From Candidatus Sulfopaludibacter sp. SbA3 (GTDB taxonomy: Bacteria > Acidobacteriota > Terriglobia > 2-12-FULL-54-10), in contig CAMBEY010000190.1 in assembly GCA_945865705.1 (NCBI GenBank), positions 1 to 5,829 on the forward strand: a DNA stretch of 5,829 nucleotides. The letters are read 5' to 3'. Positions 1-5,347 of the stretch are shown here, piece by piece. A program made the position numbers and the translations under genes. Each line of letters opens with the position of its first letter. Positions within the stretch are counted from its first letter, which is position 1. The notes under the pieces are model-generated. The model saw only the letters and a list, made by a program, of their open reading frames with translations, did no database searches and was not told where the DNA came from.

Positions 1-7
1 GGCTCCG

Positions 8-1234
8 TCACGTCAGGCGATGGATCTGGCGGGTCCAGTCCATGGCCGTTAGATAACTCTCTGGAATCACCCGGCGATCAATGCCGAGAGTGTTGGCCAA
101 CTCTTCCGAGCGATCCCAATCACCGTGTTCATAGGTGTTCACCATTTGCAGCACATCGTTAAAAGGCGATTCCGCGCCAGCGAGTGCCTCCTTGATGTCC
201 TTGGCCACGGGGAGTTGTTCCAGTAACTCCATCAGGGGTTGATCGAGAATGGCGTCGAGGCGGCTGAACAGGCCGAGCAGGAACAGGTCGCCTCCGCGAT
301 TCTTCAGGGCCAGCTTGGGTGCCATCGACTCGCACCAGGAGGCACGCAGCAGGCAGGAGATTATCAGCTCCTCCGGCTTGTCCTTGCCCATTGACGCCAG
401 CGCCAGCAGCGTTACCCAACGCTTCAGTTTCTGCTCGCCCAGCAGCGCAATGGCGTGGCGGATGGAGCGAATCTCCCCTCTGAATCCGAAGACCGGTGAA
501 TTCAGGTAGCGCAGCAGTTTGTAGCACAGTGCCATCTCCGCCTTGATGATGCGCTCCAGCTCGCGCGCGTCCAGATGCGGCCGGTAAATGGCCTGCAACA
601 GCCGCAGGTAATTCCATTTATAAGCTGGAATGTCGTGCCGCGCGATCATCTCCGGCTTGCTGAAAAAATATCCCTGAAACAACTCATAGCCCAGCCGGGC
701 CAGCCGCTCGAACGTTGCATAGTCCTCTACTTTTTCCGCCAACAGCGTAATGCCGCGCGGTGCGTAGCGGCGAACCATCTCGGCCTGCTCGCGCTCGCCC
801 AGCGCGGGAAGATCGACCTTGATGATGTCAATCAGGTCCGGGAACTGGGCCGGTCGGCTGCAATCGGTTACGTCATCGAGCGCCAGCATGTACCCGGCCT
901 GCTTCATGCGCCGGCAGGCGGCCAGCACGTCGGCGGTGGCCGGAATGTCCTCGATGATCTCAATCACTAACTTGTCGGAGGGAATAAACGCTTCCACGCC
1001 GCTGGTGAGCAGTTCGCGCGGAAAATTAATGAACGCTTTGTGATCCCCGGTCAGGCGCTCCAAGCCATGCAGCAGCGCACTGTCGGCGATTACGTTGCAG
1101 GTCGCGGCGGTGGGGTCGGAGGAGTCGAAGAAATTTTTGCTGCTGGAGCGGAACAGCAATTCATAGCCGAACAAATTTTTCTGGGCGTCGAAAATTGGCT
1201 GGCGCGCCACATATTTTATTTCCGCCAGGACCAC
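8..1234 (-). CDS. EAL-HDOD domain signalling protein (YuxH type)
   Basis: This 408-residue protein has an N-terminal EAL-like domain (about 8-205) and a C-terminal HDOD domain (about 215-330), the architecture and length of the YuxH-type family. In the EAL part the opening motif is YVARQPIFD followed by GYELLFR (E25, L27, R29). Asn in FINFP, Glu residues in VIEIIED, a DD pair in ALDDV, the KVD motif, Glu in LLAEKVED and QGY are all visible. However, the loop after DD lacks the FGTG sequence of active c-di-GMP phosphodiesterases, so I infer c-di-GMP binding or a degenerate enzyme. HDOD domains are known as regulatory protein-interaction modules. The start is GTG at 1232-1234. The frame is closed by an upstream TAA at about 1290 with no other start codon between. 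No good Shine-Dalgarno is visible. The start lies inside the reading frame of the upstream response regulator, so translation may be coupled. The protein is probably cytoplasmic, as no membrane segment is evident. Confidence 0.93.
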   Translation of the reverse strand: MVLAEIKYVARQPIFDAQKNLFGYELLFRSSSKNFFDSSDPTAATCNVIADSALLHGLERLTGDHKAFINFPRELLTSGVEAFIPSDKLVIEIIEDIPATADVLAACRRMKQAGYMLALDDVTDCSRPAQFPDLIDIIKVDLPALGEREQAEMVRRYAPRGITLLAEKVEDYATFERLARLGYELFQGYFFSKPEMIARHDIPAYKWNYLRLLQAIYRPHLDARELERIIKAEMALCYKLLRYLNSPVFGFRGEIRSIRHAIALLGEQKLKRWVTLLALASMGKDKPEELIISCLLRASWCESMAPKLALKNRGGDLFLLGLFSRLDAILDQPLMELLEQLPVAKDIKEALAGAESPFNDVLQMVNTYEHGDWDRSEELANTLGIDRRVIPESYLTAMDWTRQIHRLT

Positions 1235-1751
1235 CTCGGACGGAATTCTGCATGAGGAATTCGAGCAGGTGAAATTCTTTCGGGGTTAATTCGATGGGTC
1301 GGCCAGCCCGCAGGACCCTCCGTTCCATGCGGTTCATTTCAAGGTCCTCTATTTGCATGAGCGCTGCTGGCGATCGGAGCTGACGGCGCAAGAGAGCGCG
1401 TATCCGGGCGGAAAATTCGAAATAAGAGAATGGCTTAGCCACGAAATCGTCCGCGCCGGCGTCGAGTGCGCCAACACGATCCTCCACGGTTGTGCGCGAG
1501 GATAGTGTCAGAATCGATAAACTCTCGCGGGCCAATCGCATATCCCGCAAGAGTGCGTGCTCGATGCGGTCCGCTGTTGATCCCACCAGCATGTCCAAAT
1601 CGAGAATGACAAGGTTGCAATCCACTTTAAGCACCGTGGGCAATATTAGTGCGCTCTCACCCACCACATGGACAGAGTGATTTTCGGCTTCCAAACCTTT
1701 GCGCAAAAAGGTGGCCAGCGCGGCGTCGTTTTGTGCAACCAGAACAGTCAT
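1161..1751 (-). CDS. truncated OmpR/PhoB-type response regulator, probable pseudogene
   Basis: The receiver domain (about 1-122) keeps the phospho-acceptor Asp51 (LVILDLD), a Ser at 84 in the Thr position and Lys106 (AKPF). The usual acidic pair near the N-terminus is replaced by Gln7-Asn8 (LVAQND), and the usual Pro/Asp-Gly after the acceptor is absent, so Mg2+-dependent phosphorylation is doubtful. The winged-helix domain begins normally (strands about 130-150, then IELTPKEFHLLEFLMQN), but after about residue 170 the frame runs into the start of the EAL-HDOD gene in another phase. It ends there with some 25 unrelated residues. The rest of the domain, including the recognition helix and wing (roughly 55-60 residues in relatives), is missing, so DNA binding should be lost. 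The ATG at 1749-1751 has a purine-rich GGGGGGAAG four bases upstream (1756-1764). It overlaps the next gene by 74 bases. It may survive as a receiver-only protein or simply be decaying. Confidence 0.8.
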   Translation of the reverse strand: MTVLVAQNDAALATFLRKGLEAENHSVHVVGESALILPTVLKVDCNLVILDLDMLVGSTADRIEHALLRDMRLARESLSILTLSSRTTVEDRVGALDAGADDFVAKPFSYFEFSARIRALLRRQLRSPAALMQIEDLEMNRMERRVLRAGRPIELTPKEFHLLEFLMQNSVRGGPGGNKICGAPANFRRPEKFVRL

Positions 1752-1778
1752 TCGACTTCCCCCCGGTTCTATTACTTG

Positions 1779-1806
1779 ATTTTATTGCTTGTCCACTCAA
1801 CTCCAA
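1779..1806 (-). promoter_or_regulatory. weak sigma70-like promoter candidate for the response regulator/EAL-HDOD pair
   Basis: Read on the minus strand, TTGGAG (1801-1806) is followed after 16 bases by TAAAAT (1779-1784). The -10 matches the consensus at five of six positions and the -35 at only three. Transcription would start around 1772 and give a leader of about 20 bases before the ATG at 1751. This is pattern matching only. Acidobacterial promoters need not follow this consensus. Confidence 0.25.
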
Positions 1807-1980
1807 TGATCTACTTACGCCAGACGGTATCGCTCTTAACAATCGCTTGCGATATTTCAGATGGACCTAACGGACGCATCCTTATCGGGCTTCCTGGCGA
1901 TGGGAAAGAGGGGGGCCCGGATGGATTATTTTCTAATTGCGGAATAAGCAGGATTAGCAGCGCGCCATCGCAAATGGCAC

Positions 1981-2007
1981 TTCACATGCAGGTGTGGCTG
2001 GTGTGAA
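1981..2007. repeat. short inverted repeat TTCACA-N15-TGTGAA
   Basis: TTCACA (1981-1986) and TGTGAA (2002-2007) are perfect six-base inverted repeats separated by 15 bases, about 95 bases upstream of the zinc-ribbon/HTH gene start. It could be an operator, possibly for autoregulation by that gene's product. A six-base match at this spacing can also occur by chance. Confidence 0.25.
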
Positions 2008-2086
2008 ATTGTGTTGAAATCCTCGGAGCCAAGTCCCGGGATGTTGTCCCTCAGTTTTAGGTGTCGGGATCAATCCTTCGAAAGAC

Positions 2087-2092
2087 AGGTGG
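2087..2092 (+). promoter_or_regulatory. ribosome binding site that decides the zinc-ribbon/HTH start
   Basis: AGGTGG lies seven bases upstream of the ATG at 2100. It favours that ATG over the in-frame GTG at 2061, which has no comparable site and would only add 13 residues. Confidence 0.6.
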
Positions 2093-2099
2093 TCATCGA

Positions 2100-2798
2100 A
2101 TGACGCTGCAAACCCATTCGCTTGTGCCAGAACAACGGGCCATAACTGCAAAGCGTACGGAACATGACCTCGGCAACAGAGAATATACCGAGCGTGTCCC
2201 TGGAGGCTTGGTAATTCTCAAAACGATAATTCGATGCGCCCCCTGCGGATTAGTTCAGTTCCAAACGAAATCTGGGTTTTGTCGCCGGTGCGACCAGCCC
2301 CTGATCCAGGTTCAAATTGAGGAATCTGGCAGGCCATTCGGACAAGATGAGGTTAAGCCAGAGCAATTAATAACGGGAACCATAAGCCGCAGTAAGGATC
2401 ACTCTCACAAAAGCCGTAACGAGTATTCCGCTGCCCTTCGCCGGGCCGTTGCGCGCCAAACGCGTGAGTGCCGGCAGCGTCTGGGGTTTTCTCAGGCCTT
2501 GCTGGCCCGGAAGCTGGGCATCCCGCGCAGCTACTTATCACGAGTTGAAAATGAATATCTACTTCCCGGTCCCGTAATGTTGGAGCATATTGCGAAAGCT
2601 TTGCAGGTTGACTTGACACACATCTGGGCAGGATTCGAAGCCAACTCCAATTCAAATGAGAATACAACGACAGAGGAACTCTTGAGACTGGGCAGCCATC
2701 TCCCAGTCGCAAAGTTGCGAGCCCTGGTCGAAGCCGCAAGCGAAATGGCCGCAGCCTCCAGGGTTGGAGCCTCCCAGCAACTTCACAGCATGGCCTAA
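2100..2798 (+). CDS. zinc-ribbon-like plus XRE-family helix-turn-helix regulator
   Basis: From the ATG at 2100 the protein has 232 residues. Residues 1-42 show no recognisable domain. Residues 45-68 carry two CxxC pairs (Cys46/Cys49 in RCAPCG and Cys61/Cys64 in CRRC), spaced like a small zinc ribbon. After a polar linker (about 70-110), residues about 113-176 form a Cro/CI-type helix-turn-helix. The sequence GFSQALLARKLGIPRSYLSRVENE holds the turn and recognition helix, followed by the usual MLEHIAKALQVDLTHIW helix. The tail (180-232) starts with an Asn/Ser/Glu-rich stretch and continues with an Ala/Leu-rich helix-like segment that might dimerise. It is very likely a cytoplasmic DNA-binding transcription factor whose zinc motif aids structure, sensing or partner contact. 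The target is unknown. It stands alone, with long gaps on both sides, so autoregulation is plausible. An in-frame GTG at 2061 is the alternative start. Confidence 0.85.
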   Translation: MTLQTHSLVPEQRAITAKRTEHDLGNREYTERVPGGLVILKTIIRCAPCGLVQFQTKSGFCRRCDQPLIQVQIEESGRPFGQDEVKPEQLITGTISRSKDHSHKSRNEYSAALRRAVARQTRECRQRLGFSQALLARKLGIPRSYLSRVENEYLLPGPVMLEHIAKALQVDLTHIWAGFEANSNSNENTTTEELLRLGSHLPVAKLRALVEAASEMAAASRVGASQQLHSMA

Positions 2799-3061
2799 GA
2801 AGAATGGCTGAAATCCAAATTTCTCCTTCCGCACTGTTTGGAATGCCCGCAAGTCCTCACCCGAGACCCGCTTGACCCCCTGCAAGGTTATAATTGGCAA
2901 TCACCTGAATTTGAAACAGCAGGAGCCTCTCCATGCCTTTCCAGATGGCGGGCATCTATTCTTGCATCCAAATATTCCCGCCGGTCTGCCACTTCACGGT
3001 TTGATCAAGAAATTCGCGAGCGAGTCGCTCCGTTTTGGCTGGAACTTGGAAATTGAGAAAG

Positions 3062-3406
3062 ATGTATAAAATTCTTGAAACCAAAATTCATTTGGCGAAA
3101 CCGACATTGTTAGTAGAAACTGAGAAATCGGCTTGCCCCAGAGGTTCGACTCATGCAGAATGGGCGAGCAGCAAAGAAGGTCGGCAAATTTTTGCTTTAC
3201 AGGCCACAGTTCTGCATGATATTAACCTAAGTTTGTTTCGCTTCAAGTTGGGTGTGCGGAATGGGCGACAGGCTTCCAGTGGACTGGCTGCTTCGGGGAG
3301 TGGCGTTTTAACGAATTTGCGCAAGTGGCGAAGTTCCAGAGCAGCCGAAATATTTCGTGAAGCGATCCGTGTTAACGGGAGTCCGCGTTACTTGGGTGTA
3401 AATTAG
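3062..3406 (+). CDS. doubtful hypothetical protein, 114 codons
   Basis: An ATG at 3062 opens a 114-residue basic frame ending at a TAG at 3404-3406. A TTG start at 3035 would give 123 residues. The product is Lys/Arg/Ser-rich, with no membrane segment and no motif I recognise. Points against it being a gene are the weak ribosome site (only a purine stretch before the ATG) and third codon positions that are relatively AT-rich, unlike the neighbours. It also contains palindromes that look regulatory. It could be chance, a degraded gene or a recently acquired orphan. I list it only because it is the longest frame in an otherwise gene-free stretch. Confidence 0.15.
   Translation: MYKILETKIHLAKPTLLVETEKSACPRGSTHAEWASSKEGRQIFALQATVLHDINLSLFRFKLGVRNGRQASSGLAASGSGVLTNLRKWRSSRAAEIFREAIRVNGSPRYLGVN
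3346..3357. repeat. perfect 12-base palindrome CGAAATATTTCG
   Basis: CGAAATATTTCG equals its own reverse complement and lies about 125 bases upstream of the TPR gene start. An 8-base palindrome TTGCGCAA is at 3317-3324. Such dyad symmetry suits a dimeric regulator operator controlling the TPR-VWA-MoxR genes. This is an inference from symmetry and position only. Confidence 0.3.
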
Positions 3407-3482
3407 TTGCAAATTAATGGTTGATCTTTAAGCTGAACAGGCGGACACTTAGAAGATTTTTGGGTAAGGGGGAAGAGGAACC

Positions 3483-4118
3483 ATGGCACGAAAGAGAAAA
3501 AGCCACAGTTGGACAATTGCCAAAATTTTGATTGGTATAGTCCTGGCCGTCGTAGCCTATTTGGGCTTGACCTACGGTTCGCTGCTCAAGGAGATGGAGA
3601 CGGCATCGCAGGACTACTCGCGGGGAGATATGGAGGCGGCCCTCAAGCGCTACGAAACGGTTGAGGAAAAGCTTCGCAGTTTCAACGCGCTTCGCGTGAT
3701 ACCGGCAGGCGACAGGCACAACCTGTTCCTGAATCAGGCGCGCATGCTATACAACATGAAGCAGCTCAACGACGCTGGCGAGCGTTTGGAAAAGGAAAAC
3801 GAGATCTCCGGAGTTACCACCGACAGCCGATTCTTCCTGCTCCGCGGCAACATCAATTTCAAAAAGGCCGTTACCACCTATCAGCAATCCACCAAGAAGG
3901 ACGCGAACCTGCTTGAGGAAAATTTACTGGGTGCCGAAGACAGCATTCGGGAATCTTTGCAGATGGAGCCGGGTGATTGGGACGCCAAGTACAACTACGA
4001 GTTTATTAACAATGTTCGCAAGATGCTCACCAGCAAGGATTCAGAGAAGGTAAAGCTGCTGATGGAAGAAGAAGCCAAGCCGCAGACCAAGGAACTCCCG
4101 CCGGAGCTTGCGGGATAA
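3483..4118 (+). CDS. membrane-anchored TPR-like protein of a VWA/MoxR cluster
   Basis: This is a 211-residue protein with a very basic N-terminus (ARKRK) followed by a single hydrophobic segment at about 12-31. That predicts an N-in membrane anchor with the rest outside the cytoplasm. The remainder is helical and TPR-like: about 43-64 (DYSRGDMEAALKRYETVEEKL), 77-104 (LNQARMLYNMKQLNDAGERLEKE), 113-137 and 145-172. The last ends in GDWDAKYNYEF, reminiscent of the W/EAKYN motif in BatC- and MxaK-like proteins. The C-terminus (about 195-211) is Glu/Pro/Lys-rich. The ATG at 3483 follows a strong purine-rich ribosome site (3466-3480). It precedes a VWA gene and a MoxR gene on the same strand, which suggests a scaffold or partner role for the VWA protein, as TPR proteins have in Bat and mxa clusters. 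The exact function is unknown. Assignment to BatC versus MxaK cannot be settled from the sequence alone. Confidence 0.85.
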   Translation: MARKRKSHSWTIAKILIGIVLAVVAYLGLTYGSLLKEMETASQDYSRGDMEAALKRYETVEEKLRSFNALRVIPAGDRHNLFLNQARMLYNMKQLNDAGERLEKENEISGVTTDSRFFLLRGNINFKKAVTTYQQSTKKDANLLEENLLGAEDSIRESLQMEPGDWDAKYNYEFINNVRKMLTSKDSEKVKLLMEEEAKPQTKELPPELAG

Positions 4119-4147
4119 CCTCCCGATGGGGAATAAAGAGGAATTGT

Positions 4148-4178
4148 CGGGCCGGGAGCATTCAGATACTCCTGCCCG
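4148..4178. other. imperfect hairpin in the TPR-VWA gap
   Basis: On the plus-strand RNA, CGGGC (4148-4152) can pair with GCCCG (4174-4178) and GGAG (4155-4158) with CTCC (4169-4172), leaving a small internal loop (two bases against one) and a ten-base loop. No T-run follows, so it is not a standard intrinsic terminator. It is about 30 bases after the TPR stop codon and may mark the 3' side of that gene's message. Confidence 0.3.
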
Positions 4179-4215
4179 TACCGCGTAAGCAATAGGGACA
4201 GCTTGCCTCATTTAA

Positions 4216-4235
4216 CGGGCAGTCTTAGCTGCCCG
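4216..4235. other. perfect 7-bp hairpin upstream of the VWA gene
   Basis: CGGGCAG (4216-4222) and CTGCCCG (4229-4235) form a perfect GC-rich stem with a six-base loop, ending 36 bases before the VWA start codon. No T-run follows on the plus strand, so I read it as a possible attenuator, processing site or mRNA-stability element rather than a terminator. Confidence 0.45.
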
Positions 4236-4271
4236 CTGAAAATTTGAACCTGAGACCGGTTAACTTCAACG

Positions 4272-5282
4272 ATGCCCGAGTTTGTTTACCCAAATTATTT
4301 GTGGCTGCTGCTGGGAATTCCGGCAACGATGCTCTTTTGGTTCATCGGCTTGATGTACCACAGAGTGATGCGTCGCCGCTTCGGCAACCTGGACAATATG
4401 CGCGGCATTTCGCGGATATCCTGGGCTGGGCGCGGCTGGATGCGCGGATTTTTGTTCGCACTATCGTTAGCCTGCATGATCATCGGGTTGGCTTATCCTC
4501 AGATGCTGGCACGCGACCTGCGTCCACTCCCGATGCCCACGGACGTGATTTTCATGCTGGACGTATCTCCGTCCATGTATGCCAAGGACATGGACCCCAA
4601 CCGCCTGGGCCATGCCGAAAAGATCATCCAGCAGTTCATCATGCGCAAGCAGCCTCAGGATCGATATGCGTTGGTTACCTACAACTTCAACAGCGTCATA
4701 CTTTCTTATCTGACGCGTGACCCAGAAGGCGTGCTGCTCTATTTTGATTTTCTGAACCAGACCGAAGAGCCGACTTGGGGTTCCAACATGGGCGCGGCGC
4801 TGGTTAGCGCGCTGCGCGTGATTCAGGCTGATGAGATCACCTTCCCTGAAGAAGCCAAGAAGCGCCGACGGATTTTGGTGATGGTCTCCGATGGCGACGA
4901 CAATATTGGCCAATGGGGCGCGGTAATGCCTGAAATAGCGCGCCGGCGATTGAAGGTTTATTCATTCGGGTTGGGAACCGCCAATGGGGCTCACGTGCCG
5001 CATATGTTGAATAATGGCGAAATCGTGAAGTATGTTACGACTGCGGCGGGAGAGCGCATCCTGACCCGCGCCCAGGCTCGCACCATGCGTGATATGTCCG
5101 AACGCACCGGCGCGCGGTTCTTCCGCGGCGAAGATCAACGGCAAGTCAACGACGCGATGGAAGAGATATTGGTAAGTGGCAGGCCAGTGGCTGGCTATGA
5201 GGCCAACCCGATCCGGCGCGATTTGTTTACACATTTTCTAGCGGCAGCACTCATTCTGATGGCCGCCGCGATATTTCTGTAG
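4272..5282 (+). CDS. BatA/BatB-like VWA domain membrane protein
   Basis: This 336-residue protein opens with the Bat-type N-terminal element (FVYPNYLWLLL) and a membrane segment at about 9-29. A second segment follows at about 59-78, then the VWA domain (about 90-290) and a C-terminal membrane segment at about 319-336. The metal-binding MIDAS residues are visible: D97, S99 and S101 in DVSPSM, and D207 in VSDGDD. The usual Thr of the TNxG motif is Ser171 (GSNMG), a conservative change. With this topology the VWA domain is expected on the outer face of the inner membrane. Relatives work with MoxR ATPases in envelope stress, aerotolerance or metalloenzyme maturation. The ATG at 4272 is forced by an in-frame TGA at 4251 and agrees with the conserved N-terminus, although no good Shine-Dalgarno precedes it. 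It is second in the TPR-VWA-MoxR series and 153 bases after the TPR gene. Confidence 0.93.
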   Translation: MPEFVYPNYLWLLLGIPATMLFWFIGLMYHRVMRRRFGNLDNMRGISRISWAGRGWMRGFLFALSLACMIIGLAYPQMLARDLRPLPMPTDVIFMLDVSPSMYAKDMDPNRLGHAEKIIQQFIMRKQPQDRYALVTYNFNSVILSYLTRDPEGVLLYFDFLNQTEEPTWGSNMGAALVSALRVIQADEITFPEEAKKRRRILVMVSDGDDNIGQWGAVMPEIARRRLKVYSFGLGTANGAHVPHMLNNGEIVKYVTTAAGERILTRAQARTMRDMSERTGARFFRGEDQRQVNDAMEEILVSGRPVAGYEANPIRRDLFTHFLAAALILMAAAIFL

Positions 5283-5302
5283 GGAAGCCCGACGGGGCGG
5301 AG

Positions 5303-5330
5303 CGCTGCGCAAATCGACTTCGGCGCAGCG
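5303..5330. other. perfect 8-bp hairpin between the VWA and MoxR genes
   Basis: CGCTGCGC (5303-5310) and GCGCAGCG (5323-5330) form a perfect GC-rich stem with a 12-base loop in the 65-base gap, ending just before the MoxR ribosome site. Only TTT follows the stem, so termination would be weak at best. It may tune MoxR translation or stabilise the upstream message. Confidence 0.5.
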
Positions 5331-5336
5331 TTTAGT

Positions 5337-5343
5337 GAGGAGG
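5337..5343 (+). promoter_or_regulatory. ribosome binding site for the TTG-started MoxR gene
   Basis: GAGGAGG is a near-perfect anti-16S match four bases before the TTG at 5348. An in-frame TGA at 5336-5338 rules out any start further upstream, so this site supports the TTG as the true start. Confidence 0.75.
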
Positions 5344-5347
5344 AACT

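Larger units (their letters stand above)
1752..2099. other. intergenic region between divergent regulator genes
   Basis: These 348 bases separate the minus-strand response regulator from the plus-strand zinc-ribbon/HTH gene, so promoters for both directions should lie here. I see the weak minus-strand promoter candidate, the TTCACA/TGTGAA inverted repeat and a G-run at about 1910-1916. I found no convincing gene, tRNA, known riboswitch or terminator. The open frames crossing it have no recognisable protein sequence and mostly shadow the neighbouring genes. Confidence 0.6.
2799..3482. other. AT-richer intergenic stretch without a convincing gene
   Basis: These 684 bases between the HTH regulator and the TPR gene have lower GC than the flanking genes. 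Short frames are open in several phases, such as 2872-3069, but none has a recognisable family, good ribosome site or codon bias like the neighbours. A perfect TATAAT occurs at 2889-2894, but the nearest TTGACC (2872-2877) is only 11 bases away, too close for a normal promoter. Small palindromes occur at 3081-3095 (CCAAA/TTTGG), 3317-3324 (TTGCGCAA) and 3346-3357. The promoter of the downstream operon is expected near its right end, but no clear -35/-10 pair stands out. It may be decayed coding DNA or a long regulatory region. Confidence 0.55.

Noticed and set aside
159..617. 152-residue minus-strand frame inside the EAL-HDOD gene
   Set aside because: It lies wholly within the well-supported EAL-HDOD gene in another phase and has low-complexity Gly/Arg/Pro content.
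1243..1262. Two EcoRI sites (GAATTC) at the response regulator breakpoint, suggesting a cloning junction
   Set aside because: GAATTC also occurs uncut elsewhere in the window (about 498, 4315, 5618 and 5687), so its presence here is weak evidence for a ligation artefact. Read mapping would still be worthwhile.
1752..2099. Possible c-di-GMP riboswitch next to c-di-GMP-related genes
   Set aside because: I could not find the conserved GEMM-type core sequence or its paired helices on either strand.
2061..2099. GTG at 2061 as start of the zinc-ribbon/HTH gene
   Set aside because: It lacks a ribosome site, while the in-frame ATG at 2100 has AGGTGG seven bases upstream.
2872..2894. TTGACC and TATAAT as a promoter
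   Set aside because: The spacing is only 11 bases, far from the roughly 17 needed, and no other -35 or extended -10 fits the TATAAT.
3140..3157. GGTTCGACTC resembling a tRNA T-loop
   Set aside because: The flanking bases do not form the five-pair T-stem, and no anticodon or acceptor arms fit upstream.
4244..4720. 158-residue plus-strand frame over the start of the VWA gene
   Set aside because: It is an alternative phase of the VWA gene, His/Arg/Pro-rich with no family resemblance.
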